Below, piece by piece: positions 1 through 9,240 of a DNA stretch of 16,630 nucleotides. The stretch's first letter is position 1. Every line of letters begins with the position of its first letter. Position numbers and translations under genes: made by a program. Source of the DNA: Ectocarpus siliculosus (Eukaryota > Sar > Phaeophyceae > Ectocarpales > Ectocarpaceae); assembly GCA_000310025.1 (NCBI GenBank), contig FN648753.1, positions 34,684 to 51,313 of the forward strand. The letters run 5' to 3'. The notes beneath the pieces are model-generated. The model ran no database searches, was not told where the DNA came from, and worked only from the letters and a program-made list of their open reading frames with translations.

Positions 1-712
1 GCTCAGCGCGTAGCAAGCACATCGACGTGCGGTACCACTTCATTCGTGGATTGTTTAGGTCGGGTGACATCTCGATCAAGTTTGTGTCGACGTCCGAGCA
101 ACATGCAGACATGCTCACCAAGGCTCTTAGCAAGAGCAACCTGCAGTACCACCGGAAAAAGCTGATGAATTTGCCGGAGCTTCTGTAGGATTTTCTAGCG
201 CTTGGGGAAGGTCATGTATACCATGCGGGGAAAGATGCATTACTGTCGCGGGCTGTGTCCCAATGGCAGGAGTAGGAGGCTTGCCTCGCATTCTTGTCTT
301 CGCCTTGGCCTTCCTGATAAGTGCGGCCGTTGTGATCCGCCGTGATAGCAATGGTTTGTGTTGGATGGGATTTATTTTCGAGGGGTTTTGCCCGGGCGCC
401 GGGTTTCCCCTCGACCACCGTATTGGCATTTTATTGATGTATCCGGGGTGTTTTTGCCCCACTGATGGTTAGTCACTTGCGTGAAGAACCAGGGAGGGTG
501 TTCGTGGGTCTACGGACATGGTTTGGATATGTTAGCCGTACGTACAAGTGTGACGCAGATGGTGTAGAACCTTTTAGGTCGGGGTACGGTGATGATGCAC
601 CGGGGCCCCCTTTTGTTGTGTGCAGCAGCCCTGCTGCCACTCCTCCTCTCTGAGCACGACAGCGCCCTGGGTACGGGCGTTGCCTCACCGTCTGAAGTTA
701 ATACACTACACA
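1..712 (+). mobile_element. 3' end of a Ty1/Copia LTR retrotransposon with probable 3' LTR
   Basis: After the RNase H stop there is a short purine run (GGGGAAGG, about 204-211) that could be the polypurine tract. It is followed at 215 by TGTATACC, a plausible LTR start. The interval to about 710-712 has no convincing coding frame and ends in ACTACA/CA, so TGTA...TACA-like ends would give an LTR of roughly 495-500 bp. The 5' LTR is outside the window, so neither the LTR boundaries nor a target-site duplication can be confirmed. The right boundary is a guess. Confidence 0.55.
3..188 (+). CDS. Ty1/Copia polyprotein, C-terminal end of RNase H (partial)
   Basis: An open frame enters from the left edge and ends at TAG 186-188, giving 61 residues. 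It contains SKHIDVRYHFIRG, the near-invariant block near the end of the Copia RNase H domain, followed by the typical tail with STSEQHADMLTKAL and a basic HRKKLMNL segment. In this family RNase H removes RNA from the RNA/DNA hybrid during reverse transcription in virus-like particles. The gag, protease, integrase and reverse transcriptase parts would lie upstream, outside the window. The visible frame has no stop or shift, so this end looks intact. The family call is firm; whether the whole element is active cannot be judged here. Confidence 0.92.
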   Translation, partial: SARSKHIDVRYHFIRGLFRSGDISIKFVSTSEQHADMLTKALSKSNLQYHRKKLMNLPELL

Positions 713-1512
713 AACAATACCCGATAAGTACGCGGAGTACGGCCGACAAACAGGGGTGGAGGCGGAAGCAGCTCGGAAATAAATATGTTTGGTGTTCCGA
801 GTCGGCTCAACCATCTGTGTGACCACGGGTTGGAGTAAACGGCACTAGTGCTGTGAGCGCTGATTTGAAGTGAAGACAAAAAAACAAAAAAACATTTGTC
901 TGCCGCCGCCGGCAAAGGGGCTCCGTCGTTTTTTTCTTGGAAATTTCCGCGTGCTCAAGACCGAAAAAATCACACTCGAGTCTTCGCAAGCAGTTTTGAA
1001 ACACAATTCCGGTCTTGGTTTTGGACTTGCTTCCGACTTCAAAGACCAAGACCTGAGACCAGTCCGCAAACACCCTAATATTATCGATGGCGGAGATTGA
1101 GAAGTGCAACCATTTGATCAGACCAATGCTTCACAAAGTACCGTCGCCTATCTTGGATTGACACTCGGGAGGAAGGAGTTCGCCACACACAGCTTGAATC
1201 AGTGTTTTCACTCCTTTCTCTTCGCTCGACATCAAGTCTTGTGGGAGCGCTGCACATGTCTACTGCAGCTCTGGCGTATTTGGCGCCAATAAGACGCCGA
1301 CCGGGACACCGGTAATGATCATGTGATGGGAACGATTTATTTTCCTCGTGTCGTCACCGTTCCCTGTTTAGGTCCGGTCTTCATTCCCAGAGGCGTTCTT
1401 CGCTTTCCGAGTGCGAAGAGCACACACACACACCGGCGGCGCCAAGAGGGCTGTTCAGCAGCATCGAATATCGTGAATTGGGCGACGTGCTCCTTGCAAA
1501 CGAGAGACCCAC
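713..1512. other. Non-coding stretch, no gene recognised
   Basis: Between the probable LTR and the minus-strand exon only short overlapping ORFs on both strands are present, and none resembles a known family. An 8-bp inverted repeat (GGTCTTGG 1011-1018 and CCAAGACC 1046-1053) and a short CA run near 1421-1434 are the only local structures seen. If the exon at 1513-1638 belongs to a live gene, this is its first intron on the minus strand. Confidence 0.5.
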
Positions 1513-1638
1513 CTCGTAGGACGCAAAGCCTCCCTGCAGGAGGAGCACCAGCACCAAGCAGAAAAACCTCCAGGTGAAATCGACCGCATGGGAGGTCACG
1601 TCGGGGTCCACCGCATTATCCAAAGTTTCGCCTTCCAT
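1513..1638 (-). CDS. Orphan first exon resembling the N-terminus of an ammonium transporter (AMT)
   Basis: On the minus strand an ATG at 1636-1638 opens 42 codons ending in SYE directly before a donor (GAG|GTGGGT, GT at 1512-1511), phase 0. The peptide is acidic at first (MEGETLDNAVDPD), then has a tryptophan-led hydrophobic segment with FTWRFF and LVLVLLLQGGFASYE. In AMT proteins the first membrane segment has the pattern W-x-L...LV-x-x-MQ-x-GFA-x-x-E-x-G, which this matches well. AMTs move ammonium across the plasma membrane as trimers. Downstream exons should lie at lower coordinates, but none with AMT motifs is visible before the Copia end. The gene may have a very long intron, be cut by the insertion, or be a fragment. 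The call rests on one short segment. Confidence 0.4.
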
Positions 1639-2687
1639 CCTTCCTTGCTTGCCTTTCTTTGTGTGTCCAACTGGTGGCACAAGAAGAAGTACAGCCTCGT
1701 CGTCGTCGCCGCCTCCTCCGACGTTGGTCGTTGCCTCTTTCACTGACCCTGTATCTCTTTGCGTGCGCGCACGCAGGAAAAGGCACGAGAGCAAAGAAAA
1801 GTGGTCGTCGTTTGTGAATCTGGTTGCGCGTGGCGAAAAAAAAATAGTTGTTTCTCGTTTCGAAAGTTCCCGAAACAGCAAGAAGCGCTCCCGCCGGCTG
1901 CGGAGAGACAGGAGAGACTTGAGCCCGAAGAACTTTATTTGGAAGTTTCGAATCGCCCAAAGAACCATTATTTTCCTCCTTCTGAGGAAAAGGAGGAAAG
2001 AGGGCGTGAGCACGTGACCGGTCTCCACACAGCTATGTAGATGTATGAATATCGGAACAACCAACCTGCTGTACACCCGCGCCCAATCATTTATACCCCA
2101 CAACCCAGCAACACCTAGCCAATGCACCATCAACCCGGCCTGCGGTCTACACCAGGAGGAGTGGCCCATTACATAACAACTCTTTGATCGTTGTTGGTAA
2201 GCCCCCCCTCATACTGAAGCGGGCGTGTTCTCGAATCACATGGTTGAGCTGTTTCGGCCTCACGGACGCGGAAACAATTATATGCCGATCTGCGCAACGG
2301 CGTACATGCGTAGCCGCCTCTGCCCAAAACGCTTCGCTGTGCATCATATGACATCTGTGCACAAAATGTAGGATTGCCAGGGGCCAGATGTCACGCGGTG
2401 GTCTGATGTTGAACCGTTTGCCTGCGTCGCGTGTAGCATTCTCTGCGTGTACAGTAGTCTATATATATACCGTCGACATAGACGCAGCCTTTAGACTGCA
2501 CACAACTCTGTACACCAGGGAACCAAGGTTTGATTCGCGAAAAGTCTCCCCGTGGCCAAAATGCACTGCCCTGCTGTAGCAACACCCATCAGCGGCCTCG
2601 TCAGGGTGTCTCCGTGTCACCGCCGCATGAACAATGCAGGCCGATCGCGACCTGGTCGTGTGACTGTTGGCATCAGTGCCGGGCTTC
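1639..2687. other. Intergenic stretch between divergent exons
   Basis: This is presumably the shared 5' flank of the minus-strand AMT-like exon and the plus-strand gene starting at 2688. Long overlapping frames on both strands at 1574-2169 look like composition effects: they are Ser/Arg-rich and have no recognisable motif. An AT run (TATATATATAC, about 2461-2471) is the only promoter-like sequence noted, 220 bases before the plus-strand ATG. No clear TATA box, RNA gene or repeat is seen. Confidence 0.4.
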
Positions 2688-5600
2688 ATGGGTTGCTCTG
2701 GCAGCCGCCAGCAGCCCGCATCCCCCACCCGAAGGAATAGATATGACGAGTTCGGGGCTCTTATTACCGATCCGCTGAAGGGTCCTACCAAGGCCGACAT
2801 CAGTTTCATTGAAACCTGCACGCCGAGGGCGCTCGAGCCCAAAGACAAGGATGCGACCAAATTGCCTCTCTTGGTGCTGGCGAAAGACCACGACGAATGG
2901 TTCAGGTGCGCGTTCTTCCTTGTTGTGCACTCACTGTGTACACACGTCCAAGTGGTCTTTGCGTGTGAGAGAGAAAATAATATAGCGAGAGCGACCGAGA
3001 GAGGGAGAGATAAAGAGGAAGAGAGAGACAGACAGACAGAGACAGAGAGAAGGGGAGAGAGACGCAGGCAGACAGGCAGTAGAGACAGAGACAAAAGACA
3101 CAAACGGAGACAGAGACAGAGCGAGAGAGCACTTTCTTGCGTCATACATATACTCTAGGAGTGAAGGTGTAACCGTTCTTGGTTCTTGGACAGTTTAGGT
3201 GGGGTGCCGGACGGGAGCCCTGAAATTTTCTGGTCGGTACTGACAAGGGCACGCACAACAGAAAATCCCAGGAAACGCTGAATAATCTACATACGAAGTA
3301 TTGTGTTTTATTGCATACCGGTACTTCGTACATATTATATGCAGTACGCAAATACTAGTAAGCCGCAGTCTATACCTCCGAATTGCATAGACCAGGGTTC
3401 ACTGTAGAGCGTACATGCTTGAACATTTTCATGGATGGATGTACCCATCCTCCCTGAAAAGGAAGGTACGTCTCTTGACGTCGAACGCCGCCACGGACCC
3501 CGGGGATGATGATTTTATCTTTCCCTTGTTTGTGTCGGTGAAGAAAGTTGCCGTACAAGGGGCTATCAAGCAACATCCGATCCACGCACGTCTATTCACG
3601 ACAGGTGCTTGAGCAAACGGTGCAACCCAGGGGTGACGTGGAAACAGGACGGAAACACAACGTCGCTAGGGGTTGAGCTCATGGGCCACAGGTTGTACGA
3701 CGATTGGTGCGAGGCAATGGCGCGTTGGGATGCGAGACACGCCACGACCAACAGCACCGGCGTGCGACCACTGGATTCGTCGCAGAGAAACGACTGGTGG
3801 TCGATCGGCGACTACGGCGGCGTGTCTGTCGCTCTTGGGTTATCTGTTATCGCTACAGCCTCACTCGGGTGTCCACTTGTCTATGTTGGCCCTGTTATTT
3901 GGACGGTGAGACTTGTACTAAGGGGTTCTTAAAAGACTCCGCACTGTCTCGCAGCTGCTGTTTTTCTGTGCCCACACATCCATACACATGCATAGGAAGA
4001 CCTACATGTCGATTTTCGATCCTGAGATAATTATTATAGATACGTTTTTTCTTTGATGCCGTTTCGAACTCTCAAGCGAAGAGTGTTGAAAGTGTTACGA
4101 TGCGGATCGTGTTGGAATGAAAAATATCAGACAATGCCGGGCAGTGCTGGAGGCGCCGAGAGTAATGTGTTAGTATGAAGTTTGCCAAAGGTACTTTTCG
4201 CACTCGACCAGCTGCTCACCCCGTACTTCTCTTCCTCCAGCAGTGTGATACGTGCTCCATGGTTGCCTCTGCCGAGTCCGCATGATTTCAGCTTCATACC
4301 AACGGCCTGGTCACGTCGGCCAATGAATGGGGGCATAACTGACAGAGGTCGTTTTTCGTGCCTATCGCACGAAACGAATCTCATGCTCTACTACTGTACA
4401 CCATTCCACATGATGTTGGTCGACAGGTCATCAAAGCGTGGCGGGAAAGTTTCAAGCGATGTCGACCATCACATAAGCTGACGAAGATCTTCTCCACCCA
4501 TGAGACTATCGTCGGGTCCGTTCTCAAGGAGCTCGACACACGCATCAAGGTTTGATGCTTGCCAAGGAGAAAATAATGCGACATCCAGCACTCAGGAGCG
4601 AACGGTAGCAGCCTGAGCGGAGTCCTGTAAAAGAAAATCTACTCTAGTTTAAAATGGCTTGTGAGGGCCCGACGTAGGTCACCGGGGCGACTAAATGTTC
4701 TTGGCAGTCAGGGTTTTGGGATGGCATTCACACAATGCACGGGCATGTCGCAGTGGACCGCGTCTCGTGTATGCCAACCGGAAAGGGCTTCTTGTCTTAC
4801 AACTTCTGAAAAGAAACATCCTCAGTATGGTGAGCATCATCCCTTCACAGATAGTGGGTACTCTTGCGCTCATACATACGTTTGTTGTGCGTTGATTTGT
4901 GTCCAGGCCGCAGAAGAGGTGGCCAAGGCCAACCCGGGGCACCGCCCTTCGATAGAAAAGAGCGCCCGACAGAGAAACCGCATGGATGGTCTGAGGATGC
5001 TTTTGGAAAACGACACTCGGGTAGGTGCTGCTACAAGGTGTGTCGTGGACCACGGTGTCATCGATGACTACCCCCCACTCCCACCCGAAATACGGGAGAG
5101 CTGAGAATCCGCACGAGCGCCCTTCGCTCCTTCAAATGTATCTCACCACGAGTTAAACATAGGCGGGTGCTCAACTAACCAATTCTGCAGAAAATGGAGA
5201 GCGTCGCCCGAGGGAGAGCAAACTACGACGCCAAGTGTGAACAGATGACGAACATGCTCAGAACTCTCCTCGACTTTGAAAGGGAGCTTCATGTGAGTGA
5301 GTGGGAGCCATCCGACGCATGTGTGTATATACGGTATGTGAAATTGCACGCATGGGACATGGTGTATTACGCACCGACAGGTCTGAATGCGTTATTTTAT
5401 CCACGGGAAATAAATGTGACCAGATCAGAAGCTCAACCTTTCAGCATCACGAATGTATTGGACTGGCGGGAAAATTGAACATTGTGAGCAAAGAATTCCC
5501 CGGTCACGCAACTCACCACGTAGGCCTACCTACTTACTGTTGGTGTGCGTCGGGGGCCTAACCCATGACCAGAAAGAGCTTATGGAAGAGGAGCGATCGA

Positions 5601-6059
5601 ACGACCTGCAGAAGGTGGTGGATGCATTGAAGAGCATTGAGGAGTCCCTGCTCGGCGCCTCATTGACGCGTTCTAGTTCCATGGTGAGTTACTTTGGTAT
5701 TCACACATGTTCCTACACTGCCGTGTAGATAGTTGGATGATTGAACCATCGCCGTCGTCATGCTCAGCTTGCACCGGCCGCAATGACAATCGCAACCGAG
5801 ATAGGGGGCTGATGTTGCCTGGAAACCTGAAACACATTGGAAGCAAATCCTTCCTCAGGTCACTTCTGTTGGCTTGAGATCGCCGATTGGCAGCTTTTCG
5901 TGGACGGAGTACAGAGGTTCACAGGTTGAAACAAAGACCAAGATGTCATGGTGTGATAATGGTGTCATCCACCACTATGTAGGAGTGAATCCGGAAACTG
6001 AACAGAACGACAAAGTGGCCAGGAAAATGAAAGCTAGCTTTGAAGCACGAACAAAGTGA
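2688..6059 (+). CDS. Seven-exon gene: N-myristoylated, helix-rich protein of unknown function
   Basis: Proposed exons: 2688-2905, 3544-3604, 4346-4549, 4907-5020, 5191-5292, 5573-5683 and 5859-6059, all GT-AG. The first junction is phase 2 and all later ones phase 0, with stop TGA 6057-6059. The product would be about 336 residues. The start MGCSGSR is a textbook N-myristoylation motif (Gly2, Ser6) with Cys3 for palmitoylation, pointing to the cytosolic face of a membrane. Exon 1 continues with a basic stretch (TRRNR). Exons 4-6 (AAEEVAK..., KMESVAR..., KELMEEERSNDLQK...) are charged and helical, probably coiled coil. The last exon carries SFSWTEY and ends in EARTK. No enzyme motif or family was recognised. 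The second exon is uncertain: 3548-3905 also splices in phase and would add 119 codons with a hydrophobic segment. Exons 4-7 are the best supported. Confidence 0.62.
2967..3125 (+). repeat. Imperfect GA/GACA-rich simple repeat in intron 1
   Basis: About 160 bases are almost purely purine, built of GAGA, GACAGA and GGAGA units with interruptions. The stretch lies in the proposed first intron of the plus-strand gene. The Ser/Leu-rich minus-strand frames and Arg/Glu-rich plus-strand frame across it are by-products of the repeat. Confidence 0.85.
3291..3331. repeat. 9-bp perfect inverted repeat with 21-base spacer
   Basis: TACGAAGTA at 3292-3300 is exactly mirrored by TACTTCGTA at 3322-3330, and an AT-rich 21-base spacer separates them. 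It could form a hairpin in RNA or be a remnant of a small inverted-repeat element. It lies inside intron 1 of the plus-strand gene. Confidence 0.6.
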
Positions 6060-7337
6060 AATACGTGGATGTCCGCGTTATGTTGGGGATGATCAGCCGC
6101 GTGGCTCCTAAAACTGCAGTAAGCGTGCCGTCTCACCAGGCCCAGGGAAGGAGATGTGTCCGTGTCCCAAGACAGAACCTTGATCGATAGCAGTGCTTGT
6201 GTGCTGAGGGCGTTTCTTCTCTATTTTTCCACAATCGTTCACAGTTTTCTCAGTGGGGGCAAGCGCTACTCCCCTCCAACCATCCGTTGGCCCCTAGTCA
6301 CAAGATGTAGGAGGATTGCAGTGATTGTGCTCCAGAAGACGTTCCGATAGTCTCCGGTACATTGAAGTAGTGCGCATGGGTGTTCCACGGTACATGTTCT
6401 AACGGAGGGATCATAGGACCACGCCAGATTGGTGGGCATGCATTTTACGCAAAGCTTGTGGAATTCTTCAACCGTACACGTGGCGGTCACAACCAGCTGG
6501 TCCTTCACGGGGTCACAAGTTGAACGGACAGTAAATAGTGCGGTAGCAGTCAATACGTTGCGTGGACCAGGGGGAAAGCAACAAGTTTCCATTCATTTGA
6601 TCCACACGGCCCGCTCCGTCCCTATCAACAATTTGTGCTTCCTCAAGTTCCTGGATGATCTGGACGGTAGTGGGGTCCAAGACACCCAGAGGCAACCGTC
6701 GGCCGCCTTGTTTGCAGCGTCGACGTCGTACCACAACGGCAGAACGGACAGCAGCACCACCAGTCCTTCGGGTCATTACGCAGAGACCAAGAGACGCACC
6801 CATGGCTGGTGAAGGCCAAGTCGGCGATGCGTGTAGAGCCGATGAGGTATGTGTGTAGGCCGACGGGCCTTTCTATCATCTGAAAAGTGAAAGAGGCTGC
6901 TGTGAATTACGAAGACCCCGCGATGATCCGCAGTGGCCCGTAGTTTGTCATGAGTAAGCCCAGAGGAACGCTTGATCACACACACGGTGTGCAGTTGTAT
7001 ACAGTATTTCTATTCTTCCGTGGACTTGATTTTTGCCTTAGCCAATGACACGAGTTGTCATGGTTGCGTTCCTTTTCTTGGCGGGAAGTTGGACGTGAAA
7101 ATCATTTGTCGACGAAATTAGGCGTGCCAACCACTTTGGGATGACCTCTAAACAATTGTTGAAAGCAAGCCGACGAATATCGTCCGCGTTGCTAGTCCCA
7201 AGCTTTTTTTTTTTATTTTAGTCGCGAACGGGAAGGGCCTTAATTAACCGATACTACACTACGCAAACACATACATCCTAGCCTCGGGTATCACGAAATG
7301 CAACGTCTACATACAGTAGACACAGGAAGACAAACAA
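6060..7337. other. Mostly non-coding stretch downstream of the plus-strand gene
   Basis: This begins with the 3' untranslated region of the gene ending at 6059. No AATAAA-type signal was noticed near the stop. Several overlapping minus-strand frames occur at 6266-6879 (see the Cys-rich ORF). From about 6990 to 7337 I see nothing beyond a T run near 7205-7218. Confidence 0.4.
6266..6592 (-). CDS. Hypothetical Cys-rich ORF, doubtful
   Basis: The 108-codon minus-strand frame has regularly spaced cysteines (CTVEEFHKLCVKCM and VRTCTVEHPCALLQC) between about residues 28 and 83. This looks more protein-like than most short ORFs in the window. It starts METCCF and has no obvious signal peptide or membrane segment. 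Two other minus-strand frames overlap it on its upstream side: 6513-6803 with a helical stretch VQIIQELEEAQIVDRDG, and 6643-6879. These could be exons or a decayed gene whose frame is broken. No family was recognised and no splice model was convincing, so it may equally be noise. Confidence 0.18.
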   Translation of the reverse strand: METCCFPPGPRNVLTATALFTVRSTCDPVKDQLVVTATCTVEEFHKLCVKCMPTNLAWSYDPSVRTCTVEHPCALLQCTGDYRNVFWSTITAILLHLVTRGQRMVGGE

Positions 7338-7643
7338 CTAAAAAGTTCGGCCTGAGGGACTGATACACATGTCCCCAAAAGAATCGAAGACGGCATCCCC
7401 GGCATCCGTGGAGCTGCGATCGTGGATAGAACGGGCGCCACTGGGCGATGTAGTCCTTCCTGAAGGGCTGTGTGGCAAGTGCTGCAAGGGGTGTTGATGA
7501 TTCCGGCCCGAAGGGCTGCTGTCGTCGGCGTGATGACGGTGGCCCGGTTGTCGCCCAGAAGGGCTGTTATGATGTTGTTCCTCGTGTCGCGTGTACAGCG
7601 GTGGGGTGGCGACACACAAAGAAGTCTTAAGGTACACCAGCAT
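7338..7643 (-). CDS. Hypothetical ORF with repeated SPSGR motif
   Basis: The 101-codon minus-strand frame carries the pentapeptide SPSGR four times plus a variant SPSGA, spaced irregularly in a His/Gln/Arg-rich context, and ends SPSGRTF before the stop. On the DNA this is a recurring GAAGGGCTG-like word (around 7461, 7506 and 7555) plus a diverged form near 7344. The repeats stay in one frame, which is weak support for coding. The start (MLVYLKTSLCV) is not distinctive. It could be a terminal exon of a minus-strand gene or an intergenic repeat that happens to stay open. No function is proposed. Confidence 0.25.
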   Translation of the reverse strand: MLVYLKTSLCVATPPLYTRHEEQHHNSPSGRQPGHRHHADDSSPSGRNHQHPLQHLPHSPSGRTTSPSGARSIHDRSSTDAGDAVFDSFGDMCISPSGRTF

Positions 7644-7822
7644 ACACTGCGACGAGCTGTTCCAGTCGGCATCGAACGTGTCTGAAGAAGTTACCGCTCC
7701 TCCCGCCAGGCAGTCGTACTTGTGCCATCTTCCTCCTGTATAACTGTTTTTGCGACACCGCCAACCGTGCTCGAACTGTGCAAGACTACTTGAAAAATAC
7801 TAAAGCACGGTTCCGGCACGGT

Positions 7823-7981
7823 CCAAACCCTATGGGACGAACCCTGCCAAAAAAATGCACAGTTACTCGCACGGTTCGATCACCCCCTGAAAACTGCCTC
7901 TTGCATACTACACGACCAAATCCATGGGGGTACGAAAAGTGTACAGTTCCCTGCACGGTTCCACGCCCCCTGTAAGCTGCA
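7823..7981 (+). repeat. Diverged tandem duplication, period about 93 bp
   Basis: Copy A begins at CCAAACCCTATGGG (7823) and copy B at CCAAATCCATGGGG (7916). Both continue through an ACAGTT...GCACGGTTC block and end in CCCCCTG..AA.CTGC. The copies differ by many substitutions and an A-run indel. A further CACGGTTCC fragment upstream at about 7805 suggests an older third copy. No coding function is seen. Confidence 0.65.
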
Positions 7982-8064
7982 CGAAATACGATCCAGGAAC
8001 CACTCGCGTCTCTTGCCGAGTCTCGTGCGACACCTGCAGCAGGCTAAGCTAAAAAAATGCGAAT

Positions 8065-8084
8065 GGGGAGGGGAGGGGGGGGGG
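8065..8084 (+). other. G-run cluster with G-quadruplex potential
   Basis: GGGG, A, GGGG, A and a ten-G run follow one another, 40 bases upstream of the satellite array. Such a run can fold as a G-quadruplex and is prone to replication slippage. No gene is attached to it. Confidence 0.5.
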
Positions 8085-8124
8085 TGGTGGTGACAGCAAT
8101 GACGGGAAACACACGGCGGGCTCA

Positions 8125-8684
8125 GTGCAGCCAAATGTCTAGACTTTTGGGGCCGGCACCGCTGTAAAATCAGTTGGGGGAGCTTTAAAAATCGAGAAGT
8201 GCTCCGATTTCGATAAAAAAAAATCTGCGGATGCGCATCGGTGAGAGGGAGCCTCGTGCAAAGTTTCATACTCAGATTCGAAGGTGGCGGGGAGCGGTGC
8301 AGCCAAATGTCTAGACTTTTGGGGCCGGCACTGCTGTAAAATCAGTTGGGGGAGCTTTAAAAATCGAGAAGTGCTCCGATTTCGATAAAAAAATATCTGC
8401 GGATGCGCATCGGCGAGGGGGAGCCTCGTGCAAAGTTTCATACTCAGATTCGAAGGTGGCGGGGAGCGGTGCAGCCAAATGTCTAGACTTTTGGGGCCGG
8501 CACTGCTGTAAAATCAGTTGGGGGAGCTTTAAAAATCGAGAAGTGCTCCGATTTCGATAAAAAAATATCTGCGGATGCGCATCGGCGAGGGGGAGCCTCG
8601 TGCAAAGTTTCATACTCTGATTCAAAGGTGGCGGGGAGCGGTGCAGCCAAATGTCTAGACTTTTGGGGCCGGTACTGCTGTAAA
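8125..8684 (+). repeat. 172-bp satellite, three full units and a truncated fourth
   Basis: Units start at GTGCAGCCAAATGTCTAGAC at 8125, 8297, 8469 and 8641, exactly 172 bases apart. Unit 4 stops after about 44 bases (GGTACTGCTGTAAA). Units 2 and 3 are nearly identical, and unit 1 differs at a few sites (CACCGCTG for CACTGCTG, longer A run). Each unit has two perfect palindromes: GTCTAGAC (first at 8137-8144) and GATGCGCATC (8230, 8402, 8574). The period is not a multiple of three, so the minus-strand ORFs across the array change frame between units and are not genes. Related diverged sequence recurs near 12285-12480. Confidence 0.95.
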
Positions 8685-9201
8685 CAGCTGAAAGTCTGCT
8701 CTCATCGCTGGATCCAAGCTGCGTGCACCCCAAAACCACCCACATGCATTATTTGGGGTGTAGGGGGTGGGTACGGGAACCCAAGTCTGTATTTGCATGG
8801 GGTTGGAGTGTTTTGGCGCCAAAAAAATCAAATTCGAACATTGGGGGGGTGTTATTTTGCGTAGCAGATTACGAAAATACAGTCAGGCAAAAGCGATCAA
8901 CTCAACATCACAGCGCCGCTCAAAAAATAAAGAGGAGGCGCGCACAAAGCCACATACACATCATAGGAGGCGAAAGCGACCGGTCTCGCGCGCCGCGGGG
9001 GCGTTTCATGAGCGCGCGGTCACCAGCTAAGCTCTCAAATGCGCGACGTGGTACGCCCCGCCGCCTGCCGTGGTTGAAACAAAAATGAGAACGTGCCCGA
9101 GAGCGGAAAGAGAGACAACACCGCATACCTCGCTTCCTCACAGCTCTCCAGCTACCTCTCAGCTACTGCTGTGTCCTGCTGTCCGATGTCCGCGGCGCGC
9201 G

Positions 9202-9240
<39 letters not shown>

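Noticed and set aside
1381-2169. 262-codon minus-strand ORF taken as one protein
   Set aside because: Most of it is Ser/Arg/Leu-rich without motifs. Only the 42 codons at 1513-1638, from ATG to a splice donor, look like a real exon.
2169-2354. Minus-strand frame with HSEAFWAEAATHV, similar to the FWAEA word of Copia integrase
   Set aside because: The match is one short word, and the surrounding sequence lacks other integrase features.
51-3205. Recurring TTTAGGT(C/G)GG words near 55, 573, 1367 and 3194
   Set aside because: The matches are only about ten bases with no shared flanks, so chance is likely.
4661-4836. Possible extra exon of the plus-strand gene ending at ATG|GTGAGC
   Set aside because: The donor is good, but no acceptor keeps phase with both neighbours, while direct joining of 4549 to 4907 does.
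8125-8684. CRISPR-like array
   Set aside because: There are no short repeats with unique spacers. The whole 172-base unit is repeated, in an apparently eukaryotic genome.
7880-8745. Minus-strand ORFs with repeated MKLCTRLPLADAHPQ-type segments
   Set aside because: They are translations of the 172-bp satellite. The period is not a multiple of three, so the frames change from unit to unit, and the DNA rather than the protein is conserved.
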